Source: G963675935 sp963823895
Lineage (GTDB): Bacteria; Planctomycetota; Planctomycetia; Pirellulales; Thermoguttaceae
Assembly: GCA_963823895.1 (NCBI GenBank)
Contig: CAWGNG010000021.1
Location: 124,001-188,000, forward strand
Reading direction: 5' to 3'
Length of the DNA stretch: 64,000 nt
Part shown: positions 26,508-36,400 of the stretch, piece after piece
How positions within the stretch are numbered: the first letter of the stretch is position 1
Layout of the letters: each line of letters opens with the position of its first letter
Notes under the pieces: model-generated
Seen by the model: only the letters and a program-made list of their open reading frames with translations
Told to the model about the DNA's origin: nothing
Database searches by the model: none
Made by a program: the position numbers and the translations under genes

Positions 26508-27707
26508 ATGAGAACGTTGAAAGCCTTGTTGGCGATTGTGACAGGGACCATCGTAGCAATGGCTACAGCCGATGCGAAGGCGGAATGGCAGACGGTTTAT
26601 CAGACGGATTTCTCGACGGACCCGGGATGGACGACGGACCAGCCAAACAACTTTTATTGGGACAGCACGAACCAACAGTATTTTCTCAGCATGACCAATC
26701 AGAAGCAGGCATACACCCCAAGCCGGTATACTTATACAAACACGACATATGGTGGTGGCTCGTTCAACCTGGAATGGGATCAAGAGATGACTCGCTCCGA
26801 CTGGTCTGGTGGGGTGAATTTTGGTTTGTACGCCTCCGACCTGAACGGTGGCTTTGCCGACGCAGGCTTGCCGCCAGGCAATGGTACAGTTAATCTGGAA
26901 TATGCAAACCCCGATGCAGGTCACATGCTGATTCTGAGAGCGACCGATGCTTCGGGCACGTCTGTGATGGACTATGCAGCAGGCAACTACTACTCGTTGA
27001 ACACTTGGTATCACAACCTTATCGAGTATGATTCGACGACAGGTGTGATTACGGCAACGGTCACAGACATGACAACCGACAATGTGATTCAAGAGTTGAG
27101 CGTTTCGGGACTCGGTGCCTTGAGTGTCGATATGACAAGACTTGGTGGCTCACGCTATCCATTTGGAGAGGACGGAGCCCCTGGTGCTAACCCAAGTGCG
27201 ATTGCCGATGCCGTTATTGACAACGTGGTTCTATCAGAAGCTGTCCCCGAATCCTCCACCTTCGTCATGTGGGCAACCGGTGCCATTGGCCTGCTTGCCC
27301 ACGCTTGGCGGAAGCGGCGCGTTCGCTACGCGCACCTCAATCCCTTCGCCCAACAAACTCGACAAGGCCATCCCCGCGATGGCCTATTTCTTTGCGCGTC
27401 ATTCAACGTCAGCCTGCCGAGTCGGCTCTTGGCGGCTACGAAATCGATTGGCCTCGCGTGCAAGTTACACTTTGTAGGGCCGTTTACGGCCCTTTCCGCC
27501 GAACGCGGTATTCGGGTTACCGCCTTTCTGGGCGAAGCGGCGTGTTTGGCGGCGCTATGCCCATGTGCCGAATGCGATCCCTTCGATTTCCACGAGCAGC
27601 CAGGGGCGGCAGAGGTCGGCGATGGTGTAGACGGCCGGCACGTCGCCGAGGCGCGAGCGGCAGGCGTTTTCTACCGTGTCCTTGCGGCAGCCGTGAAAAA
27701 TCTTTGA
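26508..27707 (+). CDS. PEP-CTERM sorted exported protein sharing the kinase's sensor domain
   Basis: A signal peptide (MRTLKALLAIVTGTIVAMAT) and, near residue 246, a PEP-CTERM sorting signal (VPESSTFVMW, then a hydrophobic stretch and AWRKRR) mark it as exported and processed by an exosortase-type system. The body begins EWQTVYQTDFSTDPGWTTD and closely matches the last domain of the kinase just upstream (WQTVYHTDFSTDPEWTTN), including the spacing to RSDW/RCDW. GGGAGG six bases before the ATG at 26508 sets the start. The frame does not stop after the Arg-rich end of the sorting signal. It runs about 130 residues into repeat-like sequence up to 27707, so the natural stop has probably been lost or shifted. 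Confidence 0.75.
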   Translation: MRTLKALLAIVTGTIVAMATADAKAEWQTVYQTDFSTDPGWTTDQPNNFYWDSTNQQYFLSMTNQKQAYTPSRYTYTNTTYGGGSFNLEWDQEMTRSDWSGGVNFGLYASDLNGGFADAGLPPGNGTVNLEYANPDAGHMLILRATDASGTSVMDYAAGNYYSLNTWYHNLIEYDSTTGVITATVTDMTTDNVIQELSVSGLGALSVDMTRLGGSRYPFGEDGAPGANPSAIADAVIDNVVLSEAVPESSTFVMWATGAIGLLAHAWRKRRVRYAHLNPFAQQTRQGHPRDGLFLCASFNVSLPSRLLAATKSIGLACKLHFVGPFTALSAERGIRVTAFLGEAACLAALCPCAECDPFDFHEQPGAAEVGDGVDGRHVAEARAAGVFYRVLAAAVKNL

Positions 27708-28296
27708 TCGCCGGGCGGTGGTGACGGCGACGGACGGTCGATGATCGGAGGGCGATGCCAGACGCGATGTGCCGCCACGGGATCGGCGACGAGAGGTACG
27801 AGGCGAGGTGTCACGACCGTGACGCCTCAATGTGGTTTCGCAGTGCCCCAAGTTCCTCGTCACAGATGAAGCCCACGCTGTCGGTTGCCGTCATTCCCTC
27901 GCACCATGCGATGATCTCGGCCGGCGGCAGGTCGCACTTCTTCAGGGCCTTGATGATCACCGCGAAACACTCCTCGATGTCTGCCGTCATCATTCCCTCG
28001 TCACTCATTTCCACCTGCTGGCTCCCTTGCTTCATCAAATCCAGCGAAAGCTCCATCGCCGGCCGCAACTGTCCCAGATCGACCAATCGGCTTAGGTTGT
28101 GTTTCACCGCTTCATAGGCCGCGTAGTCGTAGCTGAAATTGCGGTTGATGTCTCGTTCGTCGAAGTCGGTCGCGTCGGCGATGGCTTGCCGCGTCGCGGC
28201 AGCCAGTTCTCCGGCCGGGGCCTGCAACTCGAATCTGGCGTCGAGTTGGCGGAGAATCGTGCGGTCATCTTTCGCCAATTCCAGCAGAACGTCGAT
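27676..28296. repeat. Left arm of a 621-bp inverted duplication
   Basis: Positions x and 56861-x are complementary from 27676/29185 inward to 28296/28565. The arm contains nearly all of the gene at 27811-28389 plus 135 bases downstream of it. Translations of the two arms are identical in every frame checked, so the duplication is recent or artificial. Confidence 0.95.
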
Positions 28297-28389
28297 CAGG
28301 TCGCCTTTGCTGCGTTTCGCCAATGCCTTACGCAGCCTAGCCGCGGAATCTGCCGTCTTAACGGCTTTCTTCGGACGGTGTTTTGACAT
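27811..28389 (-). CDS. Uncharacterised acidic protein, intact copy
   Basis: This is a 192-residue cytoplasmic protein that I do not recognise. The ATG at 28389 follows AAAGGAACGCGAC. The N-terminus is basic (MSKHRPKKAVKTADSAARLRK). The rest is helical and acidic, with LIDVLLELAKDDRTILRQLD, then a repeat-like helical region (LVDLGQLRPAMELSLDLMKQ, MMTADIEECFAVIIKALKKC) reminiscent of TPR-like helices. It ends GFICDEELGALRNHIEASRS. The gene follows a truncated IS66 transposase end on the same strand. A second copy without the first 40 or so codons lies in inverted orientation at 28565-29050. Confidence 0.6.
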   Translation of the reverse strand: MSKHRPKKAVKTADSAARLRKALAKRSKGDLIDVLLELAKDDRTILRQLDARFELQAPAGELAAATRQAIADATDFDERDINRNFSYDYAAYEAVKHNLSRLVDLGQLRPAMELSLDLMKQGSQQVEMSDEGMMTADIEECFAVIIKALKKCDLPPAEIIAWCEGMTATDSVGFICDEELGALRNHIEASRS

Positions 28390-28564
28390 GTCGCGTTCCT
28401 TTGCTCTCCAGCGCGTCTCGATAGTTCCACGGCATCCAGTGCTCTGGATTGGCGGATAACTCGCCCGCATGCCGCTCAAGCTCAGTCAGGTAGTCGAACG
28501 GGTTCGCGCCGCACAGTTCGCAGGTGTGGATCAGGCTCATAAACAAATCCCCCACCTCCGCGCC
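28358..28564 (-). pseudogene. C-terminal fragment of an IS66-type transposase
   Basis: The fragment reads GAEVGDLFMSLIHTCELCG and continues with a NPFDYLTELERHAGELSANP block and WMPWNYRD, the C-terminal pattern of one IS66 transposase lineage. It begins exactly at the inner edge of the right arm (28564), so the inverted duplication cut the transposase gene. Its 3' end overlaps the start of the gene at 27811-28389. It is not from the complete element at 33438-35930, whose C-terminus belongs to another lineage. Confidence 0.8.
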
Positions 28565-29050
28565 ATCGACGTTCTGCTGGAATTGGCGAAAGATGACCGC
28601 ACGATTCTCCGCCAACTCGACGCCAGATTCGAGTTGCAGGCCCCGGCCGGAGAACTGGCTGCCGCGACGCGGCAAGCCATCGCCGACGCGACCGACTTCG
28701 ACGAACGAGACATCAACCGCAATTTCAGCTACGACTACGCGGCCTATGAAGCGGTGAAACACAACCTAAGCCGATTGGTCGATCTGGGACAGTTGCGGCC
28801 GGCGATGGAGCTTTCGCTGGATTTGATGAAGCAAGGGAGCCAGCAGGTGGAAATGAGTGACGAGGGAATGATGACGGCAGACATCGAGGAGTGTTTCGCG
28901 GTGATCATCAAGGCCCTGAAGAAGTGCGACCTGCCGCCGGCCGAGATCATCGCATGGTGCGAGGGAATGACGGCAACCGACAGCGTGGGCTTCATCTGTG
29001 ACGAGGAACTTGGGGCACTGCGAAACCACATTGAGGCGTCACGGTCGTGA
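28565..29050 (+). pseudogene. Truncated inverted copy of the gene at 27811-28389
   Basis: The frame from 28565 repeats residues from DVLLELAKDDRT to the C-terminus IEASRS exactly. The first 40 or so codons of the intact copy are missing. The upstream codons of this open frame are antisense IS66 sequence, so no proper start or ribosome-binding site exists. Probably non-functional. Confidence 0.85.
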
Positions 29051-29185
29051 CACCTCGCCTCGTACCTCTCGTCGCCGATCCCGTGGCGGCACATCGCGTC
29101 TGGCATCGCCCTCCGATCATCGACCGTCCGTCGCCGTCACCACCGCCCGGCGATCAAAGATTTTTCACGGCTGCCGCAAGGACAC
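28565..29185. repeat. Right arm of the 621-bp inverted duplication
   Basis: Exact reverse complement of 27676-28296, separated from it by 268 bases. The match ends at 29185; 29186-29388 is unrelated and holds no gene I can support. Confidence 0.95.
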
Positions 29186-29388
29186 AGTGGTTTGCGCTGG
29201 AGTGCGCCAGGAATTGAGCCGAGTCCAAACCGACACTGGTGACGACTTCCTGGTGGGTTGATTTGCGAGATGAGATTACGGGATGAACTTGTAGTCTTGG
29301 CTTGTTCTTGGAATCACAGCGCGAGCACCCCCGAAATAGGAACGTTTGTCGAGACGGCCGACTGACCACTTGCTTTGGCCCAAGCGAC

Positions 29389-31719
29389 TCACCTATTTTT
29401 CCCGGTGGTGGCGGTGACGACAATATGCTGGCCGGGCGCCAATACCCGGCTGACTTGGACCGTGTTTCGGCCGAGGAACGTGCCGGTGCCCGAGGGCTTG
29501 ACGAGTTGATCCCCGACTTTCATTTTCCGATAGATGTCCTTGTCCGGCAGGATCAATTCCACAGTCGAGGTAATTGCGAATGGATTACGGTTGGCCACCT
29601 CGGCAACGATCAGGCCCGGCCTGCGCCGGTGGGCCACGCTGAACCGACCGCTGCCTAACGGGAAATCTTCCCATGTGAAATCGCTGGAGGGGTTGAAGGG
29701 CCGAAAGTGCAGGCTCCGCGTCGGCGCATCGTATCGAAGTCCCAGGAATTCCGAAGTGTAGAGTTCGAGAAACACCCCCGGAGCAAAACCACACTCGAAC
29801 AGTCCCCGTATGACTTTGCTACGCTTTGCCGCCTTGCCATAGGGCCACCACCACATGCAGCCGCTGACATCCGCCAGCCGTTCAAGTTCGGTCATGGAAC
29901 CGTTATTGCCGATCATTGACTCCCGGTCCGTCACATTTGCCAAAGCCGTGGCGTAAGACGACATGGTCCCATCGCACATCAACGGTCCCGACGGTTTCTC
30001 CTTCGCGTTCTTGCCATAGTTCTCCCAGACAATGCCGCGGGTCTCCGGGCAATAGGCCACATTGTGCGGGGAGAAGGCAAAGCGATTATAGTTTCGATAG
30101 GCGGGCGCATCGAACGGAGCGTAGCCATAGAACGGCATGAGGGTGACATCCGACTCCTCGCCATCGTGGATCATAACCGGAATCGATCCGTCACGATTGA
30201 CTCCTTCGATGTACTGTTTCCCGAACGGTCCCTCGATGATGTTGTGTTTCTCCAACGCTTTCTTGATCTTTCCGGTGACGTCCCGATAGCGTTTCGCCAG
30301 TTCTTTGTCGCCATAAGCCTCGTCGAGAATCCTGGCAAAGGACTGGAACGAGTACCAGGCGCAGACATTGGAACCTGTATGGTAATCGCCCAGGGAACGG
30401 CCATCGGCAATGTAGAGCGAAGGGAACAGCCAAACGTCATCAGTCTTCCGCGATTTGATGACGCTCTCAAGGGTATCAACGAGATTCTGTTTCAGTTTGG
30501 GGTTCTCGGCGAAGAAGGCCCGATCGCCGGTTGCGGCGTAGTAGAGCCCCGCATAAACCACGCCTTGCAGGGTGCTCCCGAGCGAGTGCGAAATGCCACC
30601 CGGAAAATGCGTCGACCCTGGGTGGACGGCGTATCGGACACTCCAGGGGATGAAACGCCGAAACAGCTTGGGATCCCGCTGACATGCCGGCATGACGGCA
30701 TAATAGATTTCCCTCATATTGATACCGTTGCTTGGCGGATAGGTTCCGTACATCCCCCCGGCGATCTCACCTTTTTCATCAAGTATGCAAGTTGACAGGC
30801 ATTGGACGGCCAGGCGCTGGAAGAGTTCCGCACCAAGGGCGTCGTCGGGCATGGAGAAGCGGCCCGTACTACCGTTGAAATAGCGGCACGTCTCGGCGAG
30901 CCAAGGCAGCGGTCCTGACTTCCTGATCTCCGCGACCGCCGCGTCATCTCCTGCCGCGGCGATTACCAGCGGCACCCAGACGCCCTCTCCCGGCGAAAGC
31001 GAGAAGGCGATCTTCTCGGGTCTTCCGGCGTACCGGCCGTCCGCAATTGTCATAAGGAGCTTCGGATCCCAAGGCGGAATGATGTTTCCCTTCAACCCAC
31101 CAGCCGAAGTGTTACGCAGATAAAGCCCATGGATGGCCGCGCGCGGCCGTCGTTCGCCGCTGGCCGACACTGGGGCAAAAGTCACGATATCGATACACGC
31201 CTTCTTCGCTTGGTATTTGGTAAGGGGGATCACATTGGCAAGAAAGGACGTTCGGCAAGGCCAATTGCTTTTGGCCGGAACCTCACGTTTTCCGTCGATT
31301 TCGATCGCAAAAGAATAGGGGCCGAACGTGGCAATCTTAAAACTGAACCAACCGCCCGGATAATTGTATGCTTCAGGATTGAGGTAGGTCGCGCCGAAGA
31401 AGGAGATGCTCCGCAATTCGCCGTTTGGGCCGACGTTGCTCAACACCTTACCGTTGGATACATCGAACGTCGGATTACTATCGTCGATCGACGGAGCATA
31501 ATAGGACGTCCGATGACCGGTAGTCCATTTGCCCGAGCTGTCGCGCTGCACCCAGAAATGGGAACTCGTTGGTAGGCGCAGTGCATCACGGAATGTGTGA
31601 CAAGTCATGGTGTCGGCATCGGAAGGCTGGGGCAATTGTTGTGCGAGTCCCGAATTTCCGGCCATGAGCCATCCCAAGATCAACCCAACCGCGAAGACGG
31701 TGTGTGCCTAATAAATCAT
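29389..31719 (-). CDS. Secreted six-hairpin glycosidase-like protein with an in-frame stop at codon 4
   Basis: The product is a large exported carbohydrate-active protein. The best start is an ATG at 31719 preceded by AGGGGAACGCA. It reads M-I-Y-stop (TAG at 31708-31710) and then AHTVFAVGLILGWLMAGNSG, a signal peptide in the same frame. A single base change (TAG from AAG) would give an ideal signal peptide with a Lys. Downstream, the frame is open for more than 760 codons. The central part is typical of (alpha/alpha)6 glycosidases: GGMYGTYPPSNGINMREIYY, FPGGISHSLGSTLQGVVYAG, VWLFPSLYIADGRSLGDYHT, GCMWWWPYGKAAK. A beta-rich C-domain follows. Initiation at TTG 31683 would leave a weak signal peptide. 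Family and substrate are unknown. Confidence 0.7.
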
Positions 31720-32024
31720 TGCGTTCCCCTACCCGATGGCTTGGGTAATGGTCGCCCAGTCCGCCCCCTTGGGCATGGCGAAGAGGCACGCGCCCTTTGC
31801 TCTAATCAGCCCGCATTCTGTATCTTGCACGTCTCGGGAATCGTCGGCCGTGCCTATTCAGACCACGGTCGTTGTTCCCGAGTTCATCGCTTCCACGTCG
31901 GCCTTGGCCGCTTCGGCGCGGGATCGACGGGCAGTCCAATCGAATGCCGCAGCCTTCACCTCTTGGTAGTTCTCATCGAGCTTCGGTTATACCAGACGGA
32001 CGGCCGCGTTGCGCCCGTCCGTCT
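31720..32024. other. Gene-poor stretch with decayed coding remnants
   Basis: No intact gene. On the minus strand short open pieces look like gene ends, for example RAKGACLFAMPKGADWATIT (stop near 31730) and NYQEVKAAAFDWTARRSR followed by a stop near 31860. They are in different frames and I cannot assign a family. Confidence 0.4.
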
Positions 32025-32321
32025 TTACAGTTTCTCCAAGTCCTCTATGAACTCTACGCGCGAGCACAAGACACCCACGACATCCCTGCAAAACGCATCG
32101 TAAGCTTCTTTACATGCTTGCACCTCTTTCGGCAAGTCCACGATCGCTTTTTCGGAGGCGTGAATCATCTTCTGCGCATCAAGAGCCGGCCACGACTCTT
32201 CAACCATCTCACGCCTAACTTGTTCAATGTGCTCTTCAGCCCGTCTAATGGTCTTCTTAAACCTCCCAGCCGTGCTCTTCGCGCAGGCAACTGTTAGCAA
32301 GTAGCTGATGAGCGAGAACAC
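32025..32321 (-). CDS. Small hypothetical protein with coiled-coil tendency
   Basis: A possible 98-residue protein starting at GTG 32321. A short hydrophobic N-terminus (FSLISYLLTVACA) is followed by charged heptad-like sequence (KTIRRAEEHIEQVRREMVEE, ASEKAIVDLPKEVQAC) that favours a coiled coil. Amino-acid composition is protein-like, but no homologue is recognised and there is no clear ribosome-binding site. Confidence 0.4.
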   Translation of the reverse strand: MFSLISYLLTVACAKSTAGRFKKTIRRAEEHIEQVRREMVEESWPALDAQKMIHASEKAIVDLPKEVQACKEAYDAFCRDVVGVLCSRVEFIEDLEKL

Positions 32322-32394
32322 AACGTATTCGCAACCGTCAATAAATCGCCAGCCGTATAGGGCATGGTGAGCTTTCTATGACTATCTCCTACCT

Positions 32395-33372
32395 TCACTT
32401 GTCGTAGGGGGGCGTCAGGGGGGAGCGGCCTTCATTCTCGATTTCCAGGGCAGGGAGTTGCGACTGGAGTTCGCGAATGGCTTCCTTGGCGATTTTTGTC
32501 TGATCCAAACGGAGAGATCTCAGGTTCCGCAGAGTACGAAGGTGTCGCAGACCGGCGTCGGTAATGCGAGTGTCAAAGAGATTCAGTTGTGCCAGGCCAG
32601 GATGTCCGCTTAAGTTCGCCAGAACCGGCGTCCGTGATTAGCGTACCGCCAAGGTTCAAATCCTCAAGCGTCGGAATGTCCTTCAGGTAGGCCAAGCCGG
32701 CATCAGTAACGCGGCTGCCCACAACGTTTAGGCGTTTGAGGTGCTTGAATTTCCTCAGGTCCGAGAGATCGTTGTCGCCGAGGGATCGAATTAGAGGATC
32801 AGAAGCCGTCCAAACATCCGTGACATTTTCGTGCTCGTCAAAATGGACGCTGGCCCCACGCTTGTACCATTCGTTTGCGATTTCCTTCTCGTGCGAAGTT
32901 GGCCAGCCGCCGGAAGGACGGGCGCATCGATAATGCCAGCCTTTCGTCGGAAATAGGATCGCAGCACCGCGTTCGGTCCTTCGCCAAACTGCACACTGCC
33001 CCAGCCGGCATGGATGACGTCGAATTTTGCGTTGTCAGAGGCCAAGGATTGCTTCCGTAACTCTTCGGGATCGGCTTGGAAATCGATGAAGATCCGCTTT
33101 TGGAACTGTTCGAATGTGCCGCCAACATGTCCCAAATATCCCCTGCCCGACTCGAAGTTCTCGCGCAATGCTTCCCAGTTCGGTGGCCAGTGACCGTCGT
33201 GGGTCTCCATATACTCGATGACCATATCGGCCGCGCCCCATTGGGCGTAGCCATCGTTGAAGTCGAAAGAAAGAAAGCTGCTTCCGACCCAGATCACCGC
33301 GATCACAAGCAGAACCAGTGCGGTCACAAACAGAACTAGAAAGCCCCGCAAAATCTTCCGAGAAAGGTGCAT
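32395..33372 (-). pseudogene. Membrane-anchored leucine-rich-repeat protein, broken by two frameshifts
   Basis: The ATG at 33372 starts MHLSRKILRGFLVLFVTALV, a single N-terminal membrane anchor, followed by an unrecognised extracytoplasmic part. Near 32900 the frame changes to HEKEIANEWYKRGASVHFD and enters leucine-rich repeats (LRKFKHLKRLNVVGSRVTDA, GLAYLKDIPTLEDLNLGG). Near 32630 it changes again (LANLSGHPGLAQLNLFDTR, ITDAGLRHLRTLRNLRSL), ending at 32395. The repeats of the form L..L..L.L..T.ITDAGL are the GALA/LRR type common in planctomycetes. An extra T at about 32628 explains the second break. It could be an intact gene with sequence errors. Confidence 0.75.
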
Positions 33373-33437
33373 TTGGGCGGCTCAGGCTGAAGATCAGTCA
33401 ACGCCAGATTGTATCGTTTCTGCCCACATCCGTCAAT

Positions 33438-35128
33438 TTACGAGGCAACGGCAACGCGGCGGGCGGCCCGTTTCTGGCGGCGACGGGCCTGGGCTTCACG
33501 AGATTCTTCTTCCCGCTGCTCAAGCCGCTGCTCGGGGTGGGCAGCAACCCAGCGATCCGGCAACAGGGCTTCCAGGGCAGCCGTGTCGCCGGGGGGAATG
33601 GCTGCAATGCGGCGCAGTACGTCTGTAAGATACGGCCACACGTCCACATGGTTTCTCCTGCGCTCTGCACCAGCGTGTAAAGTGTCGCCGCAGTCTTCCC
33701 GCCCTTCTCGCTTCCAAAAAAGAGGTAATTTTTCCTGCCGATAGCGATGGGCCGCAGAAGCCGCTCGATCGTGTTGTTGTCTATCGGGATTCTCCCGTCG
33801 CTGGTATACCGGGTGAAGGCATTCCAGCGGTTCAACACGTAATCGATTGCCTCGGCCAGCTTGGCTGTGGGGCGCAACGTCGGCCGCACCTCATCGAATC
33901 GGGCTTTCATTCTCGCCAGGATCGGCAACGCTTCTACCTGTCGCAATTCCCGGCGGTCGTCCGCCGACATGTCGTGGGCACGGTCCTCGATGTCATAAAG
34001 CTGCTGCGTCCAGATCATGGCCTCGTGGACCAACGGGTGGCTGGTCGCCGGGATCGCTTCCTCGAAGCCCCGCCGACCGTGAGCCCAGCACGCGACATCC
34101 ACCAAACGGCCTTCCGAATGGCGAACCAGCGAGGTGTAGACCACGTAGCCATCAGTCTGCAAGTAACCCCGGTAGTCTCCCAGCACCTCTTGTGGCCCGT
34201 CTCGGCTGCGGCTGGGGCGGAAATCATAGAACACGTAGCGATGATCGGCGTCACCAGCGAACCCATTGAGGTAGCCGGTAATCGCCTTGCCGTGCCCAGG
34301 TTTGAGCATCTTCACCTCCGTCTCATCGGCGTTGATGACGATGCTGGCAAGCACCTGCTGACGAATCAGCCGTTCCAGGGGCCGGAGGGCCTGGGCCGTC
34401 CGGCTCAGCAGCCCGCACAGCAGTGCCCGCGACAGCCACCGCTTCAGCGGACCAAGGAGCAGTTCCTGCTGCCGATAGACTGGCAAATGGTGCAAGAACT
34501 TCCACGTCACCAGCCACGCCAGGACGCTCGGCCCGAAGGGGCTCTTCTCCACGGCCTGTGGCGGCCTCTGTGTGGTGACCATCTGCGAGCCATCGTGGCA
34601 ATGGGAGCAACCGTAGGTGTACCGCACCTCCTCGACCACATAGAGCTTGGCCTCTTCCATCTCCAAACGCTTCGTGATGTGGGTGCGGGTGATAACCCGT
34701 TGTTGACCACAGCAGCCGCAAGGCAATTCAGCGTCAGGAAGCGGATACTCAGTCCGCCGGTGTTCCCAGAATTGCGGGAACGTAATTCTCGGTCGTCGTG
34801 GCTTTCGCCGGGTTCGAAGCGGTGGCAAGTCCGCGTTGGCTTCCCCAGAGTTCTGCCGCTGAGCCTCCAGCCCCGCCACGGCTTCAGGAACGAAAAGCAA
34901 CTTCTGATCGGGCGAAGGGGCGTACCGTTCGCGTCGTTGGCCGAACATCGCCCGCTTGAAGAACCGCAGTTGCTCGGCAGCCTTCGCCAGTTGCTCCTGA
35001 TAGCTGGCAATCAGTTCTTGTTGTTGCGAGATGACGGCCTGCCGTTCGGCATCCCTCTGTTTCAGCTCACGGATCCGCTGCTGGCAGGCGGCCAGTTGAT
35101 CGGCGAGAGATGGACCTTCGTACTCCAT
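33438..35128 (-). CDS. tnpC: IS66 transposase TnpC, 3' end frameshifted
   Basis: DDE-type transposase of IS66. The N-terminus has the leucine-zipper-like coiled coil (IRELKQRDAERQAVISQQQE), FFKRAMFGQRRER, and the zinc-finger region (LPCGCCGQQRVI, CSHC). The catalytic core includes INADETEVKMLKPG, LQTDGYVVYTSL, ACWAHGRRGFEEA and the conserved DGRIPIDNNTIERLLRPIAI followed by NYLFFGSEKGG. Near 33655 the conserved end continues in another frame as RRNHVDVWPYLTDVLRRIAA, running to 33438. The uninterrupted frame instead runs out of register to 33398. One base is missing, so the copy may be inactive or the base may be a sequence error. Confidence 0.93.
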
Positions 35129-35202
35129 GCCTTGTTAAACGCTTGCCGCCGTGATTTGGTTCTGCTGTCACAGAGATTTCTTTCAGAACGGCAGGACTGA
35201 CA

Positions 35203-35577
35203 TCATGCTCGTCGCCATCGTGGACGACGGCGCACGCTGGCCAAGTCGATACCTTCCAAGATCAGTGTCAAATCACTCAGTCGAATCTCGATTCCAGCAG
35301 GCGACACTGAACCATCCTCCCGCACAGCCCGTGCCGCTTTCGGTATCTCGAAGGTTCCGCTTTCCAATCGCCTGTACCAAATCACGAGCCCGTCACCCGC
35401 GAACCAGAGTACCTTCACGCGATCGCCACGCCGATTGAAGAAGAGGAATAGATCGCCCGACTCCACCTGCTGGTGCAGTTCCCGCTCAACAATTCCGACG
35501 AGCCCTTCGAAGCTCCGTCTCATGTCCGTGGGGCCTGCCTTGGCGAAGACACGAAGCGACGTGGGGAGCATCAACAT
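35203..35577 (-). CDS. tnpB: IS66 accessory protein TnpB
   Basis: A 124-residue protein with the IS66 Orf2 signature: VFAKAGPTDMRRSFEGLVGI, LFLFFNRRGDRVKVLWFAGD, GLVIWYRRLESGTFEIP. It is needed for IS66 transposition together with TnpA and TnpC. The start overlaps the end of tnpA by a few bases, consistent with coupled translation. The C-terminus (SVRRRPRWRRA) is basic. Confidence 0.95.
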   Translation of the reverse strand: MLMLPTSLRVFAKAGPTDMRRSFEGLVGIVERELHQQVESGDLFLFFNRRGDRVKVLWFAGDGLVIWYRRLESGTFEIPKAARAVREDGSVSPAGIEIRLSDLTLILEGIDLASVRRRPRWRRA

Positions 35578-35930
35578 CGTCGCATCCTTCGCGTCGAAGG
35601 AGAAGCCGACAGGGCAGTAATCGCCGCGACGATCGTCTGCACGTCACACGCCTGGGACCGAAGAAGGACACCACCAGGCCATTGAACTTCCAGGATTCCT
35701 GCGAGACTGCCTGGGTCGGTCACGATCTGCACGGGAACCAGTGGCTCCTTTGCCTCTCCTCGCCGGATTTTTTGCGGGGTACGGCGAAGTCGCCTCTTCC
35801 AAGCGTGGAACGACGCCAAGGACAGCCGTTCCCTGGCACAGAACCCCACAATGCTCTGCCCGCTGGCTTCCTGACGTTCGATCGCCTCCTGCCAACTCCG
35901 CCGCCGATCCGCGTTGCTGGTCCCCGCCAT
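35571..35930 (-). CDS. tnpA: IS66 accessory protein TnpA
   Basis: A 119-residue IS66 Orf1 protein with a helix-turn-helix region (WQEAIERQEASGQSIVGFCA, LSLASFHAWKRRLR) that fits DNA binding. The C-terminal part (ILEVQWPGGVLLRSQACDVQ) is typical of this lineage. It is the first gene of the element. Confidence 0.92.
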   Translation of the reverse strand: MAGTSNADRRRSWQEAIERQEASGQSIVGFCARERLSLASFHAWKRRLRRTPQKIRRGEAKEPLVPVQIVTDPGSLAGILEVQWPGGVLLRSQACDVQTIVAAITALSASPSTRRMRRC

Positions 35931-36011
35931 TGCTCGGTCCTCCGAATGTCGCTGATCAAACTGAACCCACGCATTCAGCGTACCACGGGCCGCAAGGCTG
36001 GCGATTTATTG

Positions 36012-36222
36012 ACGTTTACGTATTCGGCCCGACGTTTACGTCGGGTTCGGCAGGGCAAGTTTTGCGCGAGTGGTCAGGCCCGTTTACGGGCCTCCTGCTG
36101 GCCCAACTGGCAGGACGCCCGTAAACGGGCGTGACAACGTGGAACGTAAACGGCCACCGCGAACCCGTGCTGAAGCACGGGCCGAATACCGCCTACGGCG
36201 GAAACGCCCGTAAACGGGCGTA
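36012..36222. repeat. Cluster of CCCGTAAACGGGC hairpins
   Basis: Small palindromes occur repeatedly: GACGTTTACGTC (36031), GGCCCGTTTACGGGCC (36078), GCCCGTAAACGGGC (36117 and 36206). Short pieces such as ATTCGGCCC and CCGAATACCGCC lie between them. Similar sequence (GGGCCGTTTACGGCCC) is at 27477. They fill most of the gap between the IS66 element and the DegT gene (35931-36400), where no gene is seen. Confidence 0.75.
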
Positions 36223-36400
36223 AGGAATCGCGCCAAAATAGGCTGATCACTTTTCTGAGAATACTAATCTCCGCTAATCGCACGCTGACTGCTGCGAATC
36301 AGCGTCGATCAGCGGCAATCAGTGTTCCTTCTTCCATCAAAGAGAACCATCCTGTTTTGGCGTGGCGCAAAGACCCCTCGACGATATTGCATGGTGCAAC

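Larger units (their letters stand above)
33438..35930 (-). mobile_element. IS66-family insertion sequence (tnpA-tnpB-tnpC)
   Basis: Three minus-strand genes in the canonical IS66 order, with tnpA and tnpB overlapping. Terminal inverted repeats and a target-site duplication could not be identified by eye near 33390 or 35940-36000, so the exact borders are unknown. The coordinates given are only those of the genes. Confidence 0.9.

Noticed and set aside
28998..29261. Open frame across the right arm end
   Set aside because: Its first part is antisense-type sequence of the duplicated gene also present in the left arm; it is not protein-like.
33380..36010. IS66 terminal inverted repeats and target duplication
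   Set aside because: No convincing matching ends were found by eye, so exact element borders are not claimed.
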